Of a DNA stretch of 64,000 nucleotides, positions 36,116-44,345 are shown in pieces. Numbering within the stretch: the first letter of the stretch is position 1; each line of letters starts with the position of its first letter. Below the pieces are notes generated by a model. That model had not been told where the DNA came from and did no database searches. It saw nothing but the letters and a program-made list of their open reading frames with translations. Position numbers and translations under genes: made by a program. The stretch comes from Oceanobacillus kimchii X50 (GTDB lineage: Bacteria > Bacillota > Bacilli > Bacillales > Amphibacillaceae), in the NCBI RefSeq assembly GCF_000340475.1, contig NZ_CM001792.1, positions 1,882,659 through 1,946,658 on the forward strand, written 5' to 3'.

Positions 36116-36518
36116 TCGAGGTTTCTCGCTAATTAGTCACTTATTGATGATGACAATAATCTTAATTACACTTCCTTTTATAAGTTATATGTTACATTTC
36201 ATAGAAACTCCATCTGCAAAGGAAGAGTTGTCTGTTCATCAATTTTTTCAATTTATACGTGATGATGTTATTCGCTCTCTTCATGCAGTGGCAACAAATG
36301 ACAAACTGGTATTGACTGTTCCAAGTGATTTAAATGAACAAACCGTTACCTACGAACAGTTTGGGAATTTAATCCGACGCCAAGTAGATGGAAAAGGATT
36401 TGAAATTTATTTAAGAAACATAGCTGAATTATACTTCCAACCGTTAGAATTTGGATTTCAAATTATATTAACAACGAGTTCTGGAGATCAATATGAAAAA
36501 ACAATTAGTTTTTATTAA
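36096..36518 (+). CDS. comGF: Competence protein ComGF
   Basis: 140-aa protein with N-terminal hydrophobic helix (RGFSLISHLLMMTIILITLPFI) and a soluble domain carrying the ComGF-like pattern IRRQVDGKGFEIYL. The helix lacks a Glu at position 5, as is tolerated in ComGF. ATG 36096 with AGAGGAG 10 nt upstream; overlaps comGE by 20 bp and comGG by 26 bp. Confidence 0.88.
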   Translation: MVNLQDNRGFSLISHLLMMTIILITLPFISYMLHFIETPSAKEELSVHQFFQFIRDDVIRSLHAVATNDKLVLTVPSDLNEQTVTYEQFGNLIRRQVDGKGFEIYLRNIAELYFQPLEFGFQIILTTSSGDQYEKTISFY

Positions 36519-36864
36519 TAATGAACAAGGATTTCTATTTATTTATGTTATTTGGATTATTAGCTTCCTATTCTTAAGTTTAACGCTATTGACTATTTAT
36601 AATCATCATGATAAAAAGATAACCGATTTTCATTTAAAACTACTCCAGTCAGAAACATTGTTTCAAATGAGCAAGGTAGACGTTGAAAATGATTTAGAGG
36701 AATTTATGGATACACAAAAACCTAAATATTATTCTTATCCTGATGGACAAGTTAAAGTACAGATAAAATCAAGAAAGCAACATATTTTTTCTTTATCCTT
36801 CACTATTTTTTTGGAGGAAGACCCCTTTTATTCCTATGAACATTTTTATGCAATTGATGAATAA
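36493..36864 (+). CDS. comGG: Competence protein ComGG
   Basis: 123-aa last gene of the comG operon. N-terminal hydrophobic helix (about 12-35, QGFLFIYVIWIISFLFLSLT) and a poorly conserved soluble part. Assignment rests on position, length and topology. Starts inside comGF by 26 bp. An inverted repeat ATTGATGA/TCATCAAT straddles its stop codon, but without a T run. Confidence 0.82.
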   Translation: MKKQLVFINNEQGFLFIYVIWIISFLFLSLTLLTIYNHHDKKITDFHLKLLQSETLFQMSKVDVENDLEEFMDTQKPKYYSYPDGQVKVQIKSRKQHIFSLSFTIFLEEDPFYSYEHFYAIDE

Positions 36865-36988
36865 AAAATCATCAATTAGGTTAATCTAATTACAACTTCA
36901 AATATAATTGTTCATAGAAACGTTTACAATCTTATCCAGCTCGTATATAATAACTATGAAAAGGTTACCTACAAAGGAGGGGGAAGAC

Positions 36989-37231
36989 ATGGATCGTATG
37001 TTTCGTGTTCTTGCCTTTTGGACAGGTATTTTTACAGTAATGTTTTATGTCGGTGACATGATGAATACTGCACTTCTATTCCTGGCTCAAACGGCGTTTT
37101 TCCTTACATTAGGCTATTTAAAACTATCCGAACGAATGTACATGTATTTATTTGGTGCATATTGTACTGTATTTCTAATTGGATATACTTGGTATTCCGA
37201 ATTTATACTTGTACCTGGGTTTGGACATTAA
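36989..37231 (+). CDS. yqgY: YqgY/DUF2626-family membrane protein
   Basis: 80-aa protein with three hydrophobic helices (MDRMFRVLAFWTGIFTVMFY; MNTALLFLAQTAFFLTLGYL; MYLFGAYCTVFLIGYTW) ending FILVPGFGH. The sequence pattern matches DUF2626, a small conserved Bacillus family of unknown function. Start at ATG 36989 with a very strong AAAGGAGGGGG; upstream in-frame codons to 36908 are unsupported. Confidence 0.85.
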   Translation: MDRMFRVLAFWTGIFTVMFYVGDMMNTALLFLAQTAFFLTLGYLKLSERMYMYLFGAYCTVFLIGYTWYSEFILVPGFGH

Positions 37232-37235
37232 AACA

Positions 37236-37272
37236 AAGAAAAAACCACATGAATCATGTGGTTTTTTCTTAT
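37236..37272. terminator. Bidirectional terminator between yqgY and yqgX
   Basis: AAAAAACCACATG / CATGTGGTTTTTT with a 3-nt loop between converging genes. Confidence 0.95.
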
Positions 37273-37276
37273 GTTC

Positions 37277-37900
37277 TCAAGCTTGAAAAAAAGGATTTCC
37301 GTCTTTTTCAGCTTGTATAGTTGTAATTGGACCGTGACCAGATAAAACTTGGTATTTTTCGGGTAATTGATATAGTTTTTCTCGAATCGAATGTTCTAAC
37401 ACGTCTATATCTCCTCCTGGTAAATCAGTTCTACCTATTCCTTTTTGAAACAGGACATCACCACTGATTACTAACTGTTGTTCAGGAAATATATAACTTA
37501 CACTACCTGGAGAATGTCCTGGTGTATGATATACTTGCATTGAAAACTCTCCTATAGTTAATCCACCCTCTACCACACTAAATTCTGCAGGTGCTGCTAC
37601 AATAGATTGACCGATTAATTTATAAGAACCATTCAAATTTGGATCACTTAACCATTCATGTTCTGCCTGATGCAAATAAACTGGTGCATTCGTTTTCTGA
37701 CGAATCTGTTCTAAAGCTCCAATGTGATCAAAATGTGCATGAGTTAATAAAATAGCATTAATATCTATGTTATGTTCTTTAATTATAGACAGGATTATTT
37801 CTGCATCTCCACCTGGATCAACAACTATCCCATTACTTCCTTCTTTAAGAATATAACAATTCGCTTGTACCATCCCCACTGGTCTAGCAATAATTTCCAT
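37277..37900 (-). CDS. yqgX: Metallo-beta-lactamase-fold hydrolase (YqgX, glyoxalase II-like)
   Basis: Di-metal hydrolase with the HxHxDH signature in LLTHAHFDHIG, plus later ligands in YHTPGHSPGSV, ISGDVLF and VLSGHGP. 207 aa, matching short glyoxalase II-like/persulfide dioxygenase-like proteins of Firmicutes rather than long GloB. ATG with GGAGAG before it. Substrate is unknown; a thioester such as S-lactoyl-bacillithiol is an inference. Confidence 0.88.
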   Translation of the reverse strand: MEIIARPVGMVQANCYILKEGSNGIVVDPGGDAEIILSIIKEHNIDINAILLTHAHFDHIGALEQIRQKTNAPVYLHQAEHEWLSDPNLNGSYKLIGQSIVAAPAEFSVVEGGLTIGEFSMQVYHTPGHSPGSVSYIFPEQQLVISGDVLFQKGIGRTDLPGGDIDVLEHSIREKLYQLPEKYQVLSGHGPITTIQAEKDGNPFFQA

Positions 37901-38045
37901 AAAATTCTCTCCTTATTTTTTATAATAACTCGACAAAAAAGATGGAATACTATAAAATAATAATTGATAATCGTTAGTTACATAATAATACATATATTCC
38001 TTTCGACTCAACAAAAAGGGGTCGGAATGAGGAGGTTAATAAAAG

Positions 38046-38228
38046 ATGGAAGCGTATTATCACATTATCCTTGGAGTATTACTTTTAGGAGTCACTTTAT
38101 TAGCTGTTATTTCCGTTATTCGTCAGCTAAAGTATAAAAACATGTTTGCACTATTATTTTCAGCTATTACTGCTGTAGCTTTTGGATTCTTTTCAATCGC
38201 TACGATTATCAAAGAGATTATTGGATAA
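38046..38228 (+). CDS. yqgW: YqgW/DUF2759-family small membrane protein
   Basis: 60 aa with two transmembrane helices (about 6-24 and 34-55) joined by RQLKYKNMF. Pattern and position next to ltaS and yqgX match the DUF2759/YqgW family, function unknown. GAGGAGG lies 9 nt upstream of the ATG. Followed by a hairpin terminator. Confidence 0.78.
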   Translation: MEAYYHIILGVLLLGVTLLAVISVIRQLKYKNMFALLFSAITAVAFGFFSIATIIKEIIG

Positions 38229-38235
38229 TAACCAT

Positions 38236-38280
38236 GGAAAAAACAACATTTTGCTTCTGGCATTATTGTTGTTTTTTAAT
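38236..38280 (+). terminator. Terminator after yqgW
   Basis: AAAAAACAACA / TGTTGTTTTTT arms around a 19-nt loop, immediately downstream of yqgW. Confidence 0.75.
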
Positions 38281-38303
38281 GTCTATATTAGTATGAAAAC
38301 AAA

Positions 38304-38393
38304 AGCACAAGACCCTCCTTTAGTTTAGCAACGTACCGATGATAACTTTCACTTAGGGGGTATAAGTACGACTAGGCTCTTTACGGTTGTGCT
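38304..38393. repeat. Non-coding segment with AGCACAA/TTGTGCT ends
   Basis: A 90-bp, GC-richer stretch between two terminators, bounded by inverted AGCACAA (38304-38310) and TTGTGCT (38387-38393). No frame, no promoter. It resembles the other degenerate intergenic repeats in style, but I found no second copy in the window. Confidence 0.3.
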
Positions 38394-38431
38394 GGTTTAA
38401 TTCACACACAAATTTTATAATTTCGTGCAAT

Positions 38432-38474
38432 ACAAAAACCTAACAACAATCGCATTGTTGTTAGGTTTTTGTTA
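38432..38474 (-). terminator. Terminator after ltaS
   Basis: CAAAAACCTAACAACAAT / ATTGTTGTTAGGTTTTTG perfect stem, tight loop, T tail on the minus strand. Confidence 0.95.
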
Positions 38475-38481
38475 GTTTTAA

Positions 38482-40431
38482 TTATTCTTCTTCTTTTGCT
38501 TGATCTTTACCAAAATCTACGAATCGGAATAAGTCTCCATATACAATGGAATCGGAATAAGCTAATTCTTGGTCAACTTTTTCTTGAATAGAATCACATG
38601 CACTCGCCACTTGTTCCTTTTGTTGTTCTGCTTCTTGTTCAGAAGATGTTTCTTCATCAATAACATCATCTACAGGTTCACCAGTTTCTCTGTCATAACA
38701 AACACCCATAGTTTTGATATAGTCTTCACTAACGAAATCACCATTACGAAGCGCTATATAATCTTTTCGATCTTCACTAAACATGTCGTTACCGAAAGAG
38801 ATATCTTTTTCTTGTTCGATACCCAACATATTAAGCATAGTTGGTTTAAGGTCAATTTGACCTGTTACTTCATCCATAACTTTTCCTTCACCATGACCAG
38901 GAATATGAACAAATAAAGGAACACGTTGTAACTGTACTTGATCATAAGGAGTAATTTCCTCTTTATCTAGATACTGTGCCATCGCACGGTTATGATTTGC
39001 ACTAATTCCAATATGATCACCCATAATCACTATTACAGAATCTTCATATAATCCACTATCTTTTAGATCTTGGAAGAACTGTTCAATAGCTTCATCCATA
39101 TACCTTACTGCTGGGAAGTAATTATTAAGTGTATTTGAGTTTGAATCAAATTTATCAATAGACGTATCTTCCTCATTCATTTCAAATGGGAAATGGTTTG
39201 TTAAAGTTATAAACTTACTGTAAAAAGGTTGTTCCATTGACTCTAAATACTTAATCGATTGTTCAAAGAATGGTTTATCTTTTAATCCCCAACCAATTGA
39301 ATTCTCATTTGAAACCTCATAAGCTTCTTCACCATAAAAGTTGTCAATTTCTAAACTATCGTACATTCCTTCACGATTCCAGAAGCTTTTATTATTGGCA
39401 TGTAATACAGAAGAAGTATACCCTTCTTCTTTTATAAGTTCTGGAAATGCATTATATTCATTTCCGCCATGCGTAAAGAATACAGCACCACGAGATAATG
39501 GATATAAAGAGTTTTCAACTAAGAACTCCGAATCTGAGGTGTTTCCTTGGCCGGTCTGTTCATAGAAGTTTTCAAAGTAGTACGTATCCTCATCTTCAGC
39601 TAAACCGTTTAAGAAAGGAGTTATTTCTTCTCCATTTACCTCATTATTAATTACAAACTCTTGAAGTGACTCTGCATTAATAAAAATTACATTTTTATCT
39701 TCAGCAATGCCAAACATTTCTTCACTTCGTTTATGATCAATATTCGTCTCAATAAACTCCTCAATTTCAGGAATTTCATTTCCATCTGCAAATACGCGCT
39801 GTGACTCGGTTTTTGAGTGAACAACAATATCGTATACATGATAATTAAATAAACCAATATTTTTAACTAAATACTCTCTATCAAACGCACGAGTAAATAA
39901 TTGTGGACGTTCCATCTCTGCTAAGAAAAAGTTTCCTGCAAGTAGAACTAAAGAAAATGCTACTGCTCCTACTTTTCCACTCTTTGGATATTGAACAGAT
40001 AAAGTACCTTCATATTTCTTACTTAAAATCCAAATAATAATAACATCAGCAAAGAATAATACATCATATGGTTTGATTAGCGTTAAAATACTTGACCCTA
40101 AATCTCCCATATTGCTTCCCATAAATAATTGTGGAATCGTAATAAAATCTGTAAACTGACGATAGAATACGAGATTCGCCCAAACAATCAAGGAAGCAAA
40201 TAATGCCATATAGCGAATATATTTCATTTGCCTTGAAGTCTTATTAAACCACACCGCAATCGTAAATATTAAGAATGCAGACACAAATGGATTAATAAAT
40301 AAAATTAACTCTTGCATAGAATTGTCAATTCCAATGTTGAACATAAATCTATATACAATATACGTTTTTAGACCAAATAGTATCGCTGCTAATATATACA
40401 ACGGCACTTTGGGTTTTTTGAAGAATTTCAT
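38482..40431 (-). CDS. ltaS: Lipoteichoic acid synthase LtaS family (YqgS-like)
   Basis: Polymerises glycerol-phosphate from phosphatidylglycerol onto the lipoteichoic acid chain. Five N-terminal transmembrane helices (about 10-30, 42-62, 72-92, 118-138, 153-172), then an extracellular sulfatase-fold domain with metal ligand Glu254 (INAESLQ) and nucleophile Thr298 (GQGNTSDSEF), plus GDHIG. 649 aa with an acidic C-terminal tail. ATG start with AGGAGG. Bacillus genomes carry several paralogues; by position this corresponds to yqgS. Confidence 0.93.
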   Translation of the reverse strand: MKFFKKPKVPLYILAAILFGLKTYIVYRFMFNIGIDNSMQELILFINPFVSAFLIFTIAVWFNKTSRQMKYIRYMALFASLIVWANLVFYRQFTDFITIPQLFMGSNMGDLGSSILTLIKPYDVLFFADVIIIWILSKKYEGTLSVQYPKSGKVGAVAFSLVLLAGNFFLAEMERPQLFTRAFDREYLVKNIGLFNYHVYDIVVHSKTESQRVFADGNEIPEIEEFIETNIDHKRSEEMFGIAEDKNVIFINAESLQEFVINNEVNGEEITPFLNGLAEDEDTYYFENFYEQTGQGNTSDSEFLVENSLYPLSRGAVFFTHGGNEYNAFPELIKEEGYTSSVLHANNKSFWNREGMYDSLEIDNFYGEEAYEVSNENSIGWGLKDKPFFEQSIKYLESMEQPFYSKFITLTNHFPFEMNEEDTSIDKFDSNSNTLNNYFPAVRYMDEAIEQFFQDLKDSGLYEDSVIVIMGDHIGISANHNRAMAQYLDKEEITPYDQVQLQRVPLFVHIPGHGEGKVMDEVTGQIDLKPTMLNMLGIEQEKDISFGNDMFSEDRKDYIALRNGDFVSEDYIKTMGVCYDRETGEPVDDVIDEETSSEQEAEQQKEQVASACDSIQEKVDQELAYSDSIVYGDLFRFVDFGKDQAKEEE

Positions 40432-40642
40432 AGTTCTCCTCCTAGTTTCTTAACTCATTCATCTAAATTTCATAGTACAATTCCTCATTATGAATCATAT
40501 TCCACATTTTTAGCAATTGTAAACTACAATTAATAAAATACTTATTAATATAGACGAATATCATGCCATTAAAGTTTCACTTTTATAAGATTTTTTTACA
40601 CTGTACTCATAAGTTACTATTTTAGTAGAAAATAAAAAAAAA

Positions 40643-41620
40643 TCAAGTGAAAAATGTGCTATTTTTTGAAGAATATGCTAAATATGCTGCTCCAATAATA
40701 CCTGCGTCATTTCCTAATTGAGCAGTTTTAATTGAACATGCTTCTGCCACTCTTGGTAACGCATGTTTTTCAAAAGCTTGCTGTATAGCATCAATTAACT
40801 GATCTCCAGCTTTGGAAACTCCCCCGCCAATTAATACTTTAGAAGGGTTTATAATTACACCCATGTTAGCTAAGACTTTGCCTAAAACATCAGCAGTATG
40901 ATCAACAATCGATTTTGCTGCTATATCACCTTCAGATGCTAGTTCAAAAATTTCTTTAGATGTAATTTCTCTATTTTTATTATAAGCTTCTGCTAATTTT
41001 GAATGAGGTATTTCAATGATTTTTTCTAATGCTTGTCTTACAATACCTGTAGCAGAAGTAATTGTTTCTAGACAACCATGATTGCCGCAATTGCAAGGTG
41101 CCCCATTCTCTTCCACAATCATATGGCCTAATTCTCCTGCCATTCCATTTGCTCCATTTAAAATTCGACCATTGGCAATGATTCCTCCGCCTACTCCAGT
41201 ACCTAATGTAATAGCAATTAAATTGTCTGCTTGATTTCCTGCACCAACCCAATTTTCACCAAGCACTGCAATGTTCGCGTCATTTTCAACATAAACTGGA
41301 ACTTTTGCATATTGTTGAAACGCTTCAGCTAAAGCAACATTTTTCCAACCGATATTAACCGCTTCATGAACATATCCTTTTTCTGCATCAATAAAACCTG
41401 GTGCTCCCACACCTAGTCCAATTATCGATGATAGAGAATAGGATAAATGCTCCATTTTTGACTCAATAGACGACCAGATTTCTGGGACAATATGCCTTCC
41501 ACCATCCGCTAGATTCGTAGATACTTCCCATTTGTGTACTATCTTCCCATTTTCAGATATAAAACCTATCTTAACCGTAGTTCCCCCAATATCAATACCC
41601 ACTAATAAATGCTTGTCCAC
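40643..41620 (-). CDS. glcK: Glucokinase (ROK family)
   Basis: Phosphorylates free glucose with ATP. N-terminal phosphate loop GIDIGGTTVKIGF, sugar-binding ENDANIAVLGE, ROK zinc motif CNCGNHGCLE with GHMIVEE before it. 325 aa. The start is GTG at 1620 in the 41-kb numbering (41620), sharing one base with the yqgQ TAG stop, so the genes are coupled as in B. subtilis yqgQ-glcK. A second glucose route beside ptsG. Confidence 0.95.
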   Translation of the reverse strand: MDKHLLVGIDIGGTTVKIGFISENGKIVHKWEVSTNLADGGRHIVPEIWSSIESKMEHLSYSLSSIIGLGVGAPGFIDAEKGYVHEAVNIGWKNVALAEAFQQYAKVPVYVENDANIAVLGENWVGAGNQADNLIAITLGTGVGGGIIANGRILNGANGMAGELGHMIVEENGAPCNCGNHGCLETITSATGIVRQALEKIIEIPHSKLAEAYNKNREITSKEIFELASEGDIAAKSIVDHTADVLGKVLANMGVIINPSKVLIGGGVSKAGDQLIDAIQQAFEKHALPRVAEACSIKTAQLGNDAGIIGAAYLAYSSKNSTFFT

Positions 41621-41823
41621 TACCCATTCCCCTTTAAATGATTATTTTTTTCTTTTTTAATGCAAAGTTTTGCCGTTAGAAATTCTTGTTGAGTAATAAA
41701 TCCATATTGATACAAATCATCTAATTCAAGTTCTATTAATTCCAAATCTCCCAGTCGATCGCCAGTATAAATAAACGCACCAAAACGTTTTAATAAATTA
41801 CGAACATCAATCATTGTTTTCAA
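41620..41823 (-). CDS. yqgQ: YqgQ-family (DUF910) small protein
   Basis: About 67 aa, with the conserved core DVRNLLKRFGAFIYTGDRLGDLELI of the YqgQ family; helical, possibly nucleic-acid binding in the family, function unproven. The longest frame starts at ATG 41835, but a good extended -10 (TGATATAAT, 41841-41846) would put the transcript start on that ATG; TTG 41823 with GGTGA upstream is therefore preferred. The start remains uncertain. Coupled to glcK. Confidence 0.85.
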   Translation of the reverse strand: MKTMIDVRNLLKRFGAFIYTGDRLGDLELIELELDDLYQYGFITQQEFLTAKLCIKKEKNNHLKGNG

Positions 41824-41840
41824 ATTAATCACCATTCACT

Positions 41841-41869
41841 ATTATATCAAATGCTTTAATTAATGGGAA
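41841..41869 (-). promoter_or_regulatory. Promoter of yqgQ-glcK
   Basis: Minus strand TTCCCA (41864-41869), 17-bp spacer, TGATATAAT with perfect TATAAT at 41841-41846; an extended -10 promoter. Confidence 0.65.
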
Positions 41870-41877
41870 CTAAACAA

Positions 41878-41912
41878 ATGAAAACCCGAATCAGTTAACG
41901 ATCCGGGTCTTT
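41878..41912 (-). terminator. Terminator overlapping the SpoVAF-like gene end
   Basis: ACCCGGATC / GATTCGGGTTTTC hairpin on the minus strand; the gene stop codon is in the 5' arm. Confidence 0.85.
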
Positions 41913-43352
41913 AGGGTTTAATATTTCAGGTCGGCGATGCTTTATCGGTACTGGCACACGAATGATAACATCCCGTAATGCATTTGGTGAAAATGGCATA
42001 AATGGCCAAAAATAAGGTATTTTAAACGTCTTCATTTTTGTAATGTACAATAGCCAACAAGTTATACCCACTACATAACCAATCACACCAAAACTGGCGG
42101 TCGCTAATAATAAAATAATACGTACAATTCGATTAGCCATACTTAGCTCATAACTAGGAGTTGCATAAGAACCAATTGCAGCAGTAGCAATGTAAAGAAC
42201 CACTTCGTTGGTAAACCACCCTACCTGGACAGAGACTTCACCTATCATAATTGCTGCAACCAATCCGAGTGCCGTTCCTAATGCAGATGGAGTATGAATG
42301 GAAGCCATCCTTAACATATCTAACCCTATCTCCGCAATGAGAAATTGGAGAAGTAGAGGTATTACTCCAGGATCATCTGGACCAATAAACTCTAAAGCAG
42401 CGGGTAATAACTCTGGATGTGAAGACATTAAATAATATAGAGGCAATAATATCATTGAAAATAAAATTGCAAAAAAACGAACCATTCTTAAATATGCACC
42501 AACAGTAGGTTTCTGACGATATTCTTCCGCATGATGTAAATGATTCCAAAACGTTGTTGCAGTTATCATAACACTAGGTGAGCCATCAATAATTAACAAG
42601 ATATGGCCATCATATAAGTGTGCAGCAGCAGTGTCTGGTCTTTCTGTATATCGTACAGATGGATAAGGATTCCAATAACGATCACTTAAAAACTCTTCAA
42701 TTGTTTTTTCTGCCATCGGTAGTCCATCTGTGTCAATTTTTTCTAATATCGATTTGATTTTTTCTATATGTTTATTATCTGCAATATCTTCTATATAACT
42801 TATGACTACATCAGTTTTTGACCGTCGCCCTACCTGTAAATATTCCATTCGAAGTGAACGATCGCGTACTCGTCTTCTTGTTAATGCGGTATTAAATACT
42901 AATGTTTCTACAAATCCATCTCTTGGTCCACGAACTACTCTTTCTAGATCTGGTTCTTCAGGGGAGCGTGCAGGGTAAGTTCTCGAATCAATAATAATTG
43001 CCTTATCTATACCATCTACAAATAAAGCTGTTGCTCCGGCTAATACAAAATCAGCGGCTTGATAAATATTATCTATAGGTTCAATTTCTATATAGGGGAT
43101 ATATCTCTTAAGTAGTTTGGTTAACGTATCTTTATCCAGTTCATGTTCTTTTAGCGCAGCCAATGTTTGCATGATATATAACGATATATCATCTTTGGCA
43201 AATCCATCAACCATGAACATAGCCATATCTTTCCCTGCATAATTTAAATCTAAATAAATTAAATCAAAACTTTTCTCAACCCCTAAATAACTTTTTAGGA
43301 ATGTAACGTTGTTTGTTAATTTATGATCAATTGGTCTTTTATCCTGTTTCAT
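41895..43352 (-). CDS. SpoVAF/GerA-family spore germination protein
   Basis: GerA alpha-subunit-type protein: soluble N-terminal domain (about 1-290) with GPRDGFVETLVFNTALTRRR, then about five transmembrane helices (about 295-450) with the PSALGTALGLVAAIMIGE block. 485 aa and the N-terminus resemble SpoVAF more than nutrient receptors. In B. subtilis spoVAF is in the spoVA operon; here no spoVA or GerB/GerC partner is adjacent, so this is a stand-alone copy. Either an orphan SpoVAF or a divergent germination receptor subunit. Confidence 0.85.
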   Translation of the reverse strand: MKQDKRPIDHKLTNNVTFLKSYLGVEKSFDLIYLDLNYAGKDMAMFMVDGFAKDDISLYIMQTLAALKEHELDKDTLTKLLKRYIPYIEIEPIDNIYQAADFVLAGATALFVDGIDKAIIIDSRTYPARSPEEPDLERVVRGPRDGFVETLVFNTALTRRRVRDRSLRMEYLQVGRRSKTDVVISYIEDIADNKHIEKIKSILEKIDTDGLPMAEKTIEEFLSDRYWNPYPSVRYTERPDTAAAHLYDGHILLIIDGSPSVMITATTFWNHLHHAEEYRQKPTVGAYLRMVRFFAILFSMILLPLYYLMSSHPELLPAALEFIGPDDPGVIPLLLQFLIAEIGLDMLRMASIHTPSALGTALGLVAAIMIGEVSVQVGWFTNEVVLYIATAAIGSYATPSYELSMANRIVRIILLLATASFGVIGYVVGITCWLLYITKMKTFKIPYFWPFMPFSPNALRDVIIRVPVPIKHRRPEILNPKDPDR

Positions 43353-43481
43353 TCGTTACCACCTGTGACTATAAGATATGACTAGTTTATAACGAACTAT
43401 AATTTCTATACTAGAATCCTTCATATATTCTTTTTTAAAAACATATATAAACATATAGACAAGCGATAAAGGATGAGTAAG

Positions 43482-44345
43482 ATGTGGAAAAAATATATCC
43501 TTCCAATCATAGGCGGTTTAATATTTGTGACTACAATTTATATTATCAATATAGACAAACAAGCAATTAGCTTTTTTCCATTAGATGATACACACACTTT
43601 TAATTATGCAGATACAAAAGTTTTACTTATAGGAGAAGAAGATACAAATCGATACGAAATGCAATGGAATATAAATTCACAAAGTGATGCGGAATTAGCT
43701 ATGCGACAAGATGTATCCTTATTATTCGTAAATGGCAGACTAAAAGGAGTACGCAGTAAATGGCAACAAGATACTGATAAGATTGATATTCAAGAAAATT
43801 TTATTGGACATGACTCAAATCATTATGAAAGTATTTCATTTCATCAGGGAGAGATCCATATTGATAACAATACAATAAGAAGTATTCAACATATGTCTCA
43901 AGATGAACTGTATGTTATTGACTCCCCTTCTGAACCAATTGCTTCATTTAAAGAACCAGCTAACGAATACGAAAAGGAATGGGAAGAAGTCTTAAATCGG
44001 ACTACAAATCAACAATTAATTTATCATTGGCAACAACTCATGCAATATTTTAACGTAAATTCCTCTAACTATTATGCTATACCATTAACAAATTTATTTA
44101 TATATGAAGATACTCCATTACCAAATATGACTAAGCAAGAATCAGATCAAGTGATTGGACAATTGTGGGAAGGACTATATAAAAACTACATTATCCCTGC
44201 TCTTGACCCACCAAATGATAAACTTAGCAGCTTTGTACCATTAATTTTAATCGACAAAGAAGCAAAACACTTACTTGTTCTATATGAACTAAACGGAAAA
44301 AAAGAGCAGCTAATTCAGCGGTTGCCAAAAGCTACTCTTAAATGA
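43482..44345 (+). CDS. Uncharacterised membrane-anchored protein
   Basis: 287 aa with one N-terminal transmembrane helix (about 5-22, YILPIIGGLIFVTTIYII) and a large, probably external domain. I recognise no family motif. Start set at ATG 43482, nine bases after AAAGGATGA; an ATG three codons earlier abuts that site. Divergent from the SpoVAF-like gene, and its TGA is immediately followed by the convergent gluP stop with no intervening base. A sporulation role is possible from context only. Confidence 0.75.
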   Translation: MWKKYILPIIGGLIFVTTIYIINIDKQAISFFPLDDTHTFNYADTKVLLIGEEDTNRYEMQWNINSQSDAELAMRQDVSLLFVNGRLKGVRSKWQQDTDKIDIQENFIGHDSNHYESISFHQGEIHIDNNTIRSIQHMSQDELYVIDSPSEPIASFKEPANEYEKEWEEVLNRTTNQQLIYHWQQLMQYFNVNSSNYYAIPLTNLFIYEDTPLPNMTKQESDQVIGQLWEGLYKNYIIPALDPPNDKLSSFVPLILIDKEAKHLLVLYELNGKKEQLIQRLPKATLK

